23,552 nt of DNA from JBEKHI01 sp050012355 (GTDB lineage: Bacteria; Actinomycetota; Actinomycetes; Streptosporangiales; Streptosporangiaceae): assembly GCA_050012355.1 (NCBI GenBank), contig JBEKHI010000085.1:1-23552 (forward strand), read 5' to 3'. The position numbers and the translations under genes are program-made. The notes under the pieces are model-generated. The model was not told the origin of the DNA, searched no databases, and saw nothing but the letters and a program-made list of their open reading frames with translations. This document shows positions 14,363 through 21,540 of this stretch, piece by piece; position 1 is the stretch's first letter, and every line of letters starts with the position of its first letter.

Positions 14363-14887
14363 ATGACCATCCTCGGACTTGGTCACACCGGACTGTGGGT
14401 CCAGGACCTGGAGAAGATGCGCGACTTCTACGAGCGCGTGGTCGGGCTGACCGTCACTGACTCCGACGACGAGCAGGGCATCGTCTTCTTCAGCGCCCAG
14501 CCCGACGTTGAGCACCACGAGTTCGTCCTGCAGCGGGGCAGGACGGCACCGCCTGGGTCGAAGCTCCCGCACCAGATCTCCTGGCGGATCGACTCGATCG
14601 AGACCCTGCAGATGTACCACCACCGTTTCAAGGCCGAGGGCGTTCCCATCCAGCAGGAGGTCACCCACGGCAATGCGTACGGGATCTACTTCTTCGACCC
14701 CGAGGGCAACCGCGGCGAGGTCTACCTGCGCATCGACAAGGACGTGCGGCAGCCGTTCCGCAAGACGCTCAATCTGGAGCAGCCGCCCGAGAAGGTCGAG
14801 GCCGAGGCCGAGCGCCTGCTCAACGACGAGGGTCCCGCCTACCAGCCATCCACGTGGACCCCGATCCCGGACGCCACCAACTCGTAG
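14363..14887 (+). CDS. VOC-family extradiol-type dioxygenase
   Basis: A 174-aa single-unit vicinal-oxygen-chelate protein made of two beta-alpha-beta-beta-beta modules (about 5-60 and 68-125). The metal ligands of type I extradiol dioxygenases are in place: H8 (LGHTGLWV), H70 (LPHQISWRI) and E119 (RGEVYLRI). FFDPEGNRGEVYL is the usual closing strand. The last 50 residues are a charged helical tail. Such enzymes open catechol-like rings using Fe(II) or Mn(II). The ATG at 14363 has AAGGAG six bases upstream; an in-frame ATG at 14327 would cross the operator. It is divergent from the flavin hydroxylase, which could make its catecholic substrate. A non-dioxygenase VOC role (isomerase or resistance) cannot be excluded. 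Confidence 0.87.
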   Translation: MTILGLGHTGLWVQDLEKMRDFYERVVGLTVTDSDDEQGIVFFSAQPDVEHHEFVLQRGRTAPPGSKLPHQISWRIDSIETLQMYHHRFKAEGVPIQQEVTHGNAYGIYFFDPEGNRGEVYLRIDKDVRQPFRKTLNLEQPPEKVEAEAERLLNDEGPAYQPSTWTPIPDATNS

Positions 14888-14949
14888 CGTCGCGTGAAGG
14901 TATGGGCGGCGGGGGAGGGTGCTGGTTTTCGTATGCTCTGCTCCGGCTC

Positions 14950-14980
14950 AGTAAGCGGCTCGGTGGCTCCGGTGCTTACT
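14950..14980. promoter_or_regulatory. inverted repeat between the dioxygenase and SDR genes
   Basis: AGTAAGC (14950-14956) and GCTTACT (14974-14980) form a perfect 7-bp dyad with a 17-nt spacer, about 60 bp after the dioxygenase stop and 90 bp before the SDR fragment. It could be an operator or a weak terminator; there is no T-run. Confidence 0.3.
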
Positions 14981-15070
14981 CACGTGAAGCAGTGCATACA
15001 AAATTGGCACCTCCCTCGCCCGCCCCTGGAAAAGCACTTGCCGTGACTGCACGATCGCGGCTATGTCTTG

Positions 15071-15482
15071 GTGACTGTGACCGCCGAAATCTCATCCCGC
15101 CCGGTAGCGCTCGTCACGAGCGGCGGCCGCACCGCCGGCATCGGCGCGAGCATCGCGATCCAGCTGGCGGCGTCCGGCTGGGACATCGCGTTCACCTACT
15201 GGACGGCCTATGACACGCGCATGCCCTGGGGAGCGGAGGCCGCGGCGACCGATGCCATCGCGGAGTTGCTGGCCAGCCACGGCGCGGCGGTCACCGCGAT
15301 CGAAGCCGACCTCACCGACGCCGGATCACCGGGACACATCTTCGACGAGGCGGAGCGCCAGCGAGGCGACGTCACCACGCTGGTGATGTGCCACTGCGAA
15401 TCCGTCGACTCGGGCCTGCTCGACACGACGATCGAGAGTTTCGACCGGCACTTCGCCGTGAGCGCCCGCGCCACCTGGCTGA
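15071..15482 (+). pseudogene. short-chain dehydrogenase/reductase, 3'-truncated
   Basis: The frame from GTG 15071 has the N-terminal half of an SDR. It shows the nucleotide-binding glycine turn TSGGRTAGIG, an ADLTD acidic strand after about 75 residues, and the helix ending in ESVDSGLLDTTIESFDRHFAV. Just after SARATWL (about 15480) the similarity ends abruptly. The following serine-rich residues, to a stop at 15637, do not resemble the family. The catalytic Tyr-x-x-x-Lys half is missing, so only about 138 of the usual 250 residues remain. A recombination junction at about 15483 explains this better than a point mutation. It is unlikely to be active. Confidence 0.72.
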
Positions 15483-15483
15483 A

Positions 15484-15640
15484 CGCCAAAGTGGAAACAG
15501 CTACGGCAAGGACCCAACGCATCCAGAAGTTGCCAAGATCTTCTTCCTCCGCCTCGGTGGTTACGGCGCCCGTGGCACCGTGGGTGCAGCCGTGTCGTGT
15601 GTGCACATCACCCGACGTAGATTTAATTGTCACTTAGAGT
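15484..15640 (+). other. unrecognised coding-like fragment after the SDR breakpoint
   Basis: In a frame different from the SDR, the sequence reads SGNSYGKDPTHPEVAKIF followed by LRLGGYGARGTVGAA. Codon third positions are G/C-rich for about 100 bp, then A/T-rich sequence begins near 15617. This looks like the inside of a foreign gene joined to the SDR. I do not recognise the family, and there is no start codon or complete domain. Confidence 0.3.
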
Positions 15641-15979
15641 TACTTTGTGCATTGCGCAGCGGGACGGGCGATGCTCGAAGGTTCCGGCGGAGCGTCGCTC
15701 TGTCATCGGCTACGCCGACCTTTGACCCTTTGCCCACTCCCTCTGGCCGAGGACCGGAACCATAGGCAAGCGCCGGCCTAGGGACGCGAAACGACCCGCT
15801 CAGATCCCCGAATTCCGCCTAACGATCTTTGAAGGCGGAGGTTACAGGTCTGGTGACGGCTTGCGCGCTGCGGTTAGCTAACCGGCACGCGGCACGCGGC
15901 GGGCGGGTGCAGGCGAGTTCCATCGACCTGCGAGCGGTGGGATCTGGCCGGTTGTCCGGGCCGCGCCGAGGTCAAGGCT
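15641..15979. other. gene-free stretch upstream of the HTH/Clp_N operon
   Basis: No supported gene. It contains one 14-bp perfect palindrome, CGGTTAGCTAACCG (15871-15884), about 110 bp before the first HTH operator. The palindrome has a different sequence from those operators, so it may serve another protein. Confidence 0.4.
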
Positions 15980-16023
15980 GTCAGCATATGTTGACGCGAA
16001 AACGAGTGTCAGCATATGCTGAC
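15980..16023 (+). promoter_or_regulatory. twin palindromic operators overlapping the HTH gene promoter
   Basis: GTCAGCATATGTTGAC (15980-15995) and the perfect palindrome GTCAGCATATGCTGAC (16008-16023) lie 28 bp apart centre to centre. The second ends only four bases before the ATG at 16028 and contains a TATGCT box (16015-16020) placed to drive transcription from about the ATG itself. Binding here would cover the promoter, so autoregulation by the encoded HTH protein is likely. Confidence 0.7.
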
Positions 16024-16027
16024 GTGT

Positions 16028-16249
16028 ATGGAACCTGCACTCGATATCGCCCGGAGCGCCGCCAGCAGCGATCCTGATGTCGGGCTCCGCGCCGTGGCGT
16101 CCCTGCGAGCGCTCACCGAGCGGCTGGAGATCCTCCAGGTCGAGAATGCGCGGAAGCTCGGGTGGTCCTGGCAGGACATCGCCGGGCGGCTCGGCGTCAC
16201 CAAGCAGACCGTGCACCGCAAGCACGGCAAGCGGATCGGGAGCCGGTAA
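16028..16249 (+). CDS. small helix-turn-helix regulator, partner of a Clp_N protein
   Basis: A 73-aa protein. Residues 17-42 form an amphipathic helix (VGLRAVASLRALTERLEILQ) suited to dimerisation. Residues 45-66 (GWSWQDIAGRLGVTKQTVHRKH) are a clear helix-turn-helix, followed by a basic tail. No ribosome binding site precedes the ATG at 16028, and the promoter-like box lies 8 bp upstream, so the mRNA is probably leaderless. An ATG at 16016 would fall inside the operator. The stop (TAA) overlaps the start of the Clp_N gene by one base (TAATG), so the two proteins are made together. The likely role is a repressor acting on the twin palindromes just upstream. What signal releases it is unknown. 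Confidence 0.85.
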   Translation: MEPALDIARSAASSDPDVGLRAVASLRALTERLEILQVENARKLGWSWQDIAGRLGVTKQTVHRKHGKRIGSR

Positions 16250-16734
16250 TGCCCGGGCACCTGGTCCGGGACACCCGCACCTCTCTCGCCCGCACCCTGG
16301 GGCACGCAGGCAGGCTCACCCGCCGCTACGTCAGCGGCGAGCATCTCATGACCGTCCTGGTCTCCGCCGTTCACGCAGGACGCGACCCTCGGCCAGCGCG
16401 CGCCGTCCTGCACGAGTACGGTGCCACGATCGAAGACGTCGCGGAGGAGATCGCCCGTCGTGCCGGACCGGGAGCGGTCCTGTTCGGCGGCCTGGACCAG
16501 GACGCGCTGGCCGCTATCGGGATCGATCTGGACGCCGTGCGCGCCAGGATCGGGTCGTCTTTCGGGCCGGAAGCCCTGACGCAGGTCGTCCGCCGGGAGC
16601 CTCGCCCGTCCGGGCTGAAAGGCGGCGCGAGCGCGCTGGTGCTGCTCCAGCGCGCTCACCCGGACATCTTCGAGGATGCGCTATGGGCAGTGATCAGCAA
16701 GGCGAAGCAGCGGAACGCCGCCGAGGCCGGCTAA
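16249..16734 (+). CDS. Clp_N-domain-like protein (no ATPase domain)
   Basis: A 161-aa protein resembling the double-helical-repeat N domain of ClpA/ClpC chaperones. It has an opening helix (TSLARTLGHAGRLTRRYV), the hallmark S-G-E-H-L-M segment (29-34, compare G-T-E-H-L-L), then VLVSAVHAGRDPRPARAVLHEYGATIEDV. A second, weaker helical unit covers about 85-155. There are no Walker motifs, so it is not an unfoldase. Clp N domains bind substrates and adaptors, so a free-standing copy could act as an adaptor, a decoy, or the sensor arm for the HTH partner. It is translationally coupled to the HTH gene. The IS630 remnant begins 6 bp after its stop, so the operon's original 3' neighbourhood has been lost. 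Confidence 0.78.
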   Translation: MPGHLVRDTRTSLARTLGHAGRLTRRYVSGEHLMTVLVSAVHAGRDPRPARAVLHEYGATIEDVAEEIARRAGPGAVLFGGLDQDALAAIGIDLDAVRARIGSSFGPEALTQVVRREPRPSGLKGGASALVLLQRAHPDIFEDALWAVISKAKQRNAAEAG

Positions 16735-16739
16735 CGACC

Positions 16740-17060
16740 TCAATTCCGGAAGTTGCAGAAGGGCGTGAGGTCGAGCCTGGTGCCGGCGAGGAAGCCGTCG
16801 AGGAGACCGGGCCGGTACTGCATCCGCCTGAGCCGCGTCTTCACCAGCGCGGTCAGCTGGCTGATGTCGCGTTTAGCCAGGTTGCCCAGGGATCTCTTCA
16901 GGTGCGACCACCCTGACTCGACCGGGTTCAGCTCGTGCGCATACGGCGGGAGCCGGAACACCGTCAGCCAGTCCCGGGCGGCGACCAGATCGGCCATCGC
17001 ACGGCTGACGTGGGTGTTCAGGCCGTCCCACACGACCACGAGCGCTGGCGACGTCCTGTC
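16740..17060 (-). mobile_element. IS630-family transposase, C-terminal remnant
   Basis: About 100-107 codons remain on the minus strand, ending at 16740. They contain the last two catalytic residues of a DDE transposase: D in VVVWDGLNTH and E in AHELNPVESGW, separated by 35 residues as in IS630/Tc1-like enzymes. WSHLKRSLGNLAKRD follows. The N-terminal two thirds (helix-turn-helix and first Asp) are absent. At about 17060 the sequence switches to the recombinase fragment on the opposite strand. It is not mobile by itself. Confidence 0.82.
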
Positions 17061-17061
17061 G

Positions 17062-17597
17062 GCGCGGCACGTTCGCTGACCGCCGTGACGCCGCGATCAT
17101 CGCGGTGTTCCGCGCGACCGGCGTGCGGCTGGCGTGGATGGCAGGCATCTGCTACGTCCCGGACGACCTGTCCCGGACCGACGTGGATCTCGAAGGCTGG
17201 GAGATCAGGATCCGAGGCAAGGACGGCAGAGGTCGGATCGTCAAGATCAGTTACGAGGCCGCCCGTGCGGTAGACCGGTACCTGAGAGCCAGAGCCAGGC
17301 GCGCGCGTACCGCCCCCAGCTATGGCTGGGGATCAACAACCGCGGCCGCTGACCCCGGCCGGGATTTACCAGATCGTCGTGCGACGCGGCCAGCAGTGCG
17401 GTGTCGCGGTGCACCCGCACCGGTTCAGGCATCATTTCAGCCATACCTGGCTGGAACGCGGCGGCGCCGAAGGGGCCCTGATGGAACTGAACGGCTGGTC
17501 CTGTCCGCACATGCTCACCCGGTACGGGGCCAGCGCACGCGCGGCCCGCGCCCGCCGCAGCAACGACCGGATCATGGACGACACCCGCTGGCCCTGA
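17062..17597 (+). pseudogene. tyrosine recombinase/integrase catalytic domain, frameshifted
   Basis: Three frames in succession give one integrase. The first reads FADRRDAAIIAVFRATGVRL with the first catalytic Arg, then DVDLEGWEIRIRGKDGRGR. After a shift near 17300 it reads ARAYRPQLWLGINNRG. After a one-base deletion near 17345 it reads PLTPAGIYQIVVRR, HPHRFRHHFSHTW (the H-x-x-R box) and MLTRYGASARA with the nucleophilic Tyr. The N-terminal core-binding domain is missing, apparently lost at the junction with the IS630 remnant. Such enzymes integrate plasmids, phages or conjugative elements, so this marks a former integrative element. Two frameshifts and a missing N-terminus make it non-functional. 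Confidence 0.83.
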
Positions 17598-18001
17598 CCG
17601 CAGGTCCTCACATCGGGCTCGCCTCACAGACGGTGGCCGCCTAGTTAGCGTACGGCGCTCAAGTATCCGTTCGTTCTGGTCGGCGGACCGATAGCCAAGC
17701 ATGGCAGTCCAATCGCACCAGAATTGGGCGATACAGGACGGTGAGAAACGTGTCACGAGCCCCCATATGAGCGTGGCCGTGGTTGGGCCAGGGTCTTGAG
17801 CAGATCCGCGCGGGAAGCGGTAAGCGTCAGACGAGATGCGCTGTCGTGGTGATCGGCCACCAGCGCGGGCGATCTTCAGTACCTGGGCAATGGAACGTCG
17901 TAGCGGCGTCCTTATTGCTGTGGTCTCCTTCTTGCCGCCTGCTGCTCATGAGGCGCTCTCCCGGATGCCTGCCCGGGGGAAGCGCCCGCAAGCATTCCGG
18001 A
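17598..18001. other. gene-free stretch after the recombinase remnant
   Basis: About 400 bp with no supported gene, RNA or repeat. Short open frames on both strands lack codon bias. It separates the recombinase debris from the leftward DHFR/MFS group. Confidence 0.45.
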
Positions 18002-18032
18002 ACGCCTAGCGCCGTCTGATGCCGCTAGGCGT
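18002..18032 (-). terminator. terminator-like hairpin overlapping the DHFR-like stop
   Basis: ACGCCTAGCG (18002-18011) and CGCTAGGCGT (18023-18032) form a perfect 10-bp stem with an 11-nt loop. The stop codon of the DHFR-like gene (18025-18027) is inside the stem. Only a short TTCC follows on the minus strand, so it is at best a weak intrinsic terminator. Confidence 0.55.
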
Positions 18033-18582
18033 CCCGGACAGATTGGTAGGTGAGGTAGGCGATGCCGCCCTCGAGGTTCTGGGTGTCGAGGAGGCGCATG
18101 GGTTTCTTGTCGCTGGTCTCGCCGACCCCGAGGGCGACTGGGAAGATCTTCAGCCGCAGCACGTCGACTAGGTCGTGCTCGATCAGCGTGCGTACGAGCT
18201 GAAAGCTGCCGGCGATGACGATGTCCCCGTCTATGTGCTGCTTCAGCGTCGAGACCTCGTTAAGCACGTCGCCCTTGAGGACTGTCGAGTTGTTCCAGGC
18301 GGGATTGGCGAGGGTCGCGGACACGACGTACTTGTGCAGGCTGTTCAGCCTGTCCGCCAGCTCGCCGCTGCGAGATGGCCACCGCGCGGCGAGCCACTCG
18401 TAGCTTCGCCGGCCCAGAAGGAAGGCCCCGGCGGCCAGCGCCTCGTCGAGCGCGAGCTTGGGCAAGCTGCGGGCTATTTCCGATCAGGCCGGCCCAGCCG
18501 CCGGCCCTGAAGCCTTCGTCACCGGCGAGTCTTGGATGACTCCGTCGAGCGTGACGTTCTCGCTCACGACGATCTTTCCCAT
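18025..18582 (-). pseudogene. dihydrofolate reductase/RibD C-domain-like protein, two frameshifts
   Basis: From the ATG at 18582 the sequence reads MGKIVVSENVTLDGVIQD, the normal start of this family. Near 18525 the frame is lost and the next frame gives DEGFRAGGWAGLIGNSPQLA. Near 18466 an extra C restores a third frame, which gives KLALDEALAAGAFLLGRRSY, then WPSRSGELADRLNSLHKYVV and IAGSFQLVRTLIEHDLVD to the stop. Corrected, it is about 186 residues, the expected size. Next to GVGETSDKKP about four residues (usually E-R-L-F) are missing. Relatives are NADPH-dependent reductases of unclear substrate. The two frameshifts enclose only about 20 residues, so a ribosome that skipped both would make a nearly normal enzyme, but as written it is broken. 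Confidence 0.8.
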
Positions 18583-18729
18583 TTCGGTTCGGCGCCTCGC
18601 TGGAGCAGCGGGAACCAGACGCTGGCGGCGCGCCCTGCGAGCCCGCCGTGCCTCGTGGAGCAGCTGGTTTCGTTCGCCGGCCCGCCGGGCGTCATCCTGG
18701 ATGGCTTTCATGAGGTCGTAGATGATCAT
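18583..18729 (-). CDS. small basic protein, unknown, running into the DHFR-like gene
   Basis: A very good ribosome binding site (AAGGAGGA) precedes an ATG at 18729 that opens MIIYDLMKAIQDDARRAG, then ERNQLL and an arginine-rich tail (ARRARRARRQR). After 49 codons the frame runs without a stop straight into the ATG of the DHFR-like gene at 18582 and ends in that gene's first frameshifted frame at 18484. The predicted product is therefore an 81-aa chimera. The strong initiation site says the gene is or was expressed. I do not recognise a domain; the helical, positively charged tail could bind nucleic acid. Loss of its own stop codon is the simplest explanation of the fusion. Confidence 0.5.
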
Positions 18730-18765
18730 GGTCTGCTCCTCCTTCTGATTGGTGTTGTCAGCTAT

Positions 18766-18782
18766 CGCCGCCGCAGGCGGCG
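18766..18782 (-). terminator. GC hairpin between MFS and small gene
   Basis: CGCCGCC (18766-18772) and GGCGGCG (18776-18782) form a 7-bp GC-only stem with a 3-nt loop, 30-50 bp after the corrected MFS stop. No T-run. Likely an end for the MFS transcript or an attenuator before the small gene. Confidence 0.4.
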
Positions 18783-18811
18783 TGGGTGGTAAGAATCGGT
18801 GCGCTGTTCGC

Positions 18812-20334
18812 TCATTTCGTTCCTGACCTGATCACCACGTCTCCTGCGGCAGCGGCAGCGGCATCGGCCGCCGGGTCCGGCTCTGGCAGCTCGTGCGCTG
18901 GCTTCCGCGGTCGGCCGGCGAGCAGGAACGCCAGCGCCAGGCCGATCCCGGCCAGCACGGCGCAGGCCAGGAAGGCGGACTGGTAGCCCTCGGCCAGCGC
19001 GGCGAGCGGGTTCGCGCCTTTTGCGCGCTGCCAGGTAGTGCTGGGAGCGGGAGACGGCAACGGTCGTGACGATGGCGACGCCGAGCGCTGTGCCGGTCTG
19101 CAAGGCGGTGTTGCTCAGGCCCGAGGCGAGCCCGGCCTCGTGCTCGGGCGACCCCAGCGAGCGCCGCGACCGTGGCGGTCACGAAGGCCAGGCCGGTCCC
19201 CAGGCCGCACAAGAGCAGCCCGATGAAGATGTCCGGGAAGTAGCTGCCGGGTATGGAGACCTGCGTGAGCACGAGCGACCCCGCGGCCATGAGCGCCAGG
19301 CCGGTCGCGGCGGCCGGGCGGAAGCCGGCCTTGCCGACCGCGGCCTGGCCGGCGATCGCGCCGGCCGTGGCCCCGAGCGCGAGCACGACCGAGCTGATGC
19401 CGAACTTGAGGGCTGAGTAGCCGAGCACCTGCTGGGCGTAGAGCGTCAGGACGAACGGCATGCCGGCCGCGACGGTGCCGATCAGGATCGTCAGGGCGTC
19501 CGCGCCGGCCAGGGCCCGGGAGCGGAAGATGCGCAGCGGCACCAGCGGCGCGGGGTGCCGCGACTCGATCAGCGCGAAGGCGGCGATCAGCACGGCCGAG
19601 CGGGCGAGCGGCAGGATTGTCCGTACGTTGCCCCAGCCGGCGCCTGGTGCCTCGACGACCGCGTAGACGAGCAGGACCAGCGCGCCAGTGATGGTGAGCG
19701 CCCCGGCGGGGTCGTAGCTTCGCCGGGTCAGCGCGGCCCGGCTCTCGCGCAGCAGCACGGGCGGCAGCGCGAGCGCGGCCAGCCCGATCGGGACGTTGAT
19801 GAAGAAGATCCACCGCCAGCCGGGGCCGTCGACGAGCGGGCCGCCGATCAGCCACGCGGTGGTGGCGCCGATACCGCCCAGTGCGCCCCAGATCCCCAGC
19901 GCCTTGTTCCGCTCGGAGCCCTCGGTAAAGGTCGTGGAGATGATCGACAGGGCGTTCGGGGTCATGATCGCTGAGCCGGAGCCCTGGACCACGCGGGCCG
20001 CCAGCGACCAGGCCAGCCCGCACAGCCGCGACGCGGCCGTGAAGAGCAGGACACCGGCCATGAACACGCGACGCCGGCCGAGCAGGTCGGCCGCGCGTCC
20101 GCCGAGCAAGAGCAGGCCGCCGAAGGTGAGGGCGTAGGCGCTCAGCACCCATTGCAAACCCTGCTCGGAAAAGCGCTGCCCGGCCCCGATCGAGGGCAGC
20201 GCCACGATCGTGATCGTGCCGTCCAGGAGCACCATGAAAAACGCGCCGCACAGCAGCGCAAGCGCCCACCAGCGGCGCGGATCAAGCCCGGCGGACGCCG
20301 GGCGCCCGGCCGGTGCGGACGACGATTCCACCAT
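18812..20334 (-). pseudogene. DHA2-type MFS drug exporter, two frameshifts near the C-terminus
   Basis: From the ATG at 20334 (GGGAGG just upstream) the protein reads through most of a 14-helix DHA2 exporter: LALLCGAFFMVLLDGTITIV, motif A LLGGRAADLLGRRR, then IWGALGGIGATTAWLIGGPL and more membrane helices to FVTATVAALAGV. Near 19150 one extra base breaks the frame. The next frame carries PEHEAGLASGLSNTALQTG and ALGVAIVTTVAVSRSQ. Near 19020 a second indel moves to a frame with GANPLAALAEGYQSAFLACA and the final helix, ending at 18812. As written, translation continues out of frame and ends at 18832 with an arginine-rich tail, losing the last helices. A short deletion also removes part of the loop before VVQGSGSAIM. 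It was a proton-driven exporter. It is divergent from the sigma factor. Confidence 0.83.
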
Positions 20335-20517
20335 CAACCTCCCAGGGTCGTTTCCAGCTGCCACGGCACTATCCGGCACCCGGATCGTTCGAGCGGTCGG
20401 TGATACATACATCGCGGCGCCGGGAAACTGGGCGCCTGCGAGCCGCCCAGTTCGCCCCCCGGGCGGTGTATATACCGAGGTGGAAGCGACACGTGATGTG
20501 GAAGGAAGGCGCGCAGG
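20335..20517. promoter_or_regulatory. divergent promoter region, MFS exporter / ECF sigma
   Basis: The 183-bp gap between the divergent starts contains AACTGGGC (20426-20433) and GCCCAGTT (20445-20452), an 8-bp dyad with an 11-nt spacer. It also has a GTATATAC box (20468-20475) that could be the -10 region for the sigma gene. The dyad is a candidate shared operator. Confidence 0.4.
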
Positions 20518-21540
20518 ATGGTGACAGCCGATCTGCTCTCACGGGCACGGGCCGGAGATGGCGAGGCGTTCCGGGAGCTGACCGGGCCGCACCGGCGGGA
20601 GCTGCAGGTGCACTGCTACCGGATGCTCGGCTCCTTCCAGGACGCCGAGGACACCCTGCAGGAGACGATGCTGGCCGCCTGGCAAGGCATCGGCGGGTTC
20701 GCTGAGGAACGCGCCTCGCTGCGCACCTGGCTGTACAAGATCGCCACCAACCGGTGCCTCAACGCGCGTCGCACGGCGAGCCGGCGCCCGGCCAGGGGGT
20801 GGGACGTGTCTCAGTTCGAACCGCTCGCGCCGACCCCACGCGACGAGGCCGTCTGGCTGCAGCCATTTCCTGACGCCCTCCTCGAGGGTGGCGTCGACGT
20901 GCCGCCCGGGCCGGAGGCCCGCTACGAGCAGACCGAAGCCGTCTCGCTGGCCTTCGTGACCGCCCTGCAGCTGCTGCCGCCTCGGCAGGTCGCCGTCCTC
21001 ATCTTGCGTGACGTCCTTGGATTCCGCGCCAGCGAGGTGGCCGACATGCTGGAGGTGACCGTCGAATCGGTCAACAGCGCCCTCAAGCGAGCCCGCGCCA
21101 GCCTCCAGCGCCGGCAGCAGCCGGCCGCCGGCCACCAGCCGCCGCCGGCCGCTGGCTCACCCGCCGAGGACGCGATCGTGGCGAAGTTCGCCCGCGCGTG
21201 GGAGTCGGCCGACCTCGACGCGCTGGTGGCCCTGCTGACCGATGACGTCTTCATCGCGATGCCGCCGGTGCCCTTTGGATACGAGGGCCGAGACGCCGTG
21301 ATCCGCTACTGCGCCGCTCTGTTCGCCGCGGACCGCGGGTTCGACCTCGTCCCGGTGCGAGCTAACGGCCAGCCGGCGTTCGGGGTCTACCTGCGCGGCC
21401 CGGCCGGCGTCCGCCATGCGACCGCCTTCGACGTGCTCACCCTTGCCGGCGGCCAGATCTGCGCCATGACCCGCTTCGAGGCCAGCGTGCTGCCGTGGTT
21501 CGGGCTGCCGCGCTCACTCCCGGGCCGGCAGCGATTGTGA
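20518..21540 (+). CDS. ECF RNA polymerase sigma factor with SnoaL-like C-terminal domain
   Basis: A 340-aa protein. Region 2 spans about 10-85 (LLSRARAGDGEAF, then MLGSFQDAEDTLQETMLAAW, then LRTWLYKIATNRCLN). Region 4 spans about 143-197 (LPPRQVAVLILRDVLGFRAS, then EVTVESVNSALKRARASL). After a Pro/Ala linker (about 200-216) comes an NTF2/SnoaL-like domain (about 218-326). This is the large ECF group in which the extra domain, rather than an anti-sigma factor, controls activity. It directs RNA polymerase to its own set of promoters. Start at ATG 20518 behind GGAAGG. The stop overlaps the start of the MFS gene (GTGA), so the transporter is its co-translated partner. It is divergent from the broken exporter at 18812-20334. 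Confidence 0.9.
   Translation: MVTADLLSRARAGDGEAFRELTGPHRRELQVHCYRMLGSFQDAEDTLQETMLAAWQGIGGFAEERASLRTWLYKIATNRCLNARRTASRRPARGWDVSQFEPLAPTPRDEAVWLQPFPDALLEGGVDVPPGPEARYEQTEAVSLAFVTALQLLPPRQVAVLILRDVLGFRASEVADMLEVTVESVNSALKRARASLQRRQQPAAGHQPPPAAGSPAEDAIVAKFARAWESADLDALVALLTDDVFIAMPPVPFGYEGRDAVIRYCAALFAADRGFDLVPVRANGQPAFGVYLRGPAGVRHATAFDVLTLAGGQICAMTRFEASVLPWFGLPRSLPGRQRL

Noticed and set aside
15388..15765. A 125-codon plus-strand frame spanning the SDR and downstream DNA as a single gene.
   Set aside because: Its first part is a shadow of the SDR; only the stretch after 15484 looks coding, and it is listed separately as an unrecognised fragment.
19115..20269. A 384-codon minus-strand frame inside the MFS exporter.
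   Set aside because: It is the alternate frame of the exporter, arginine-rich with no hydrophobic helices.
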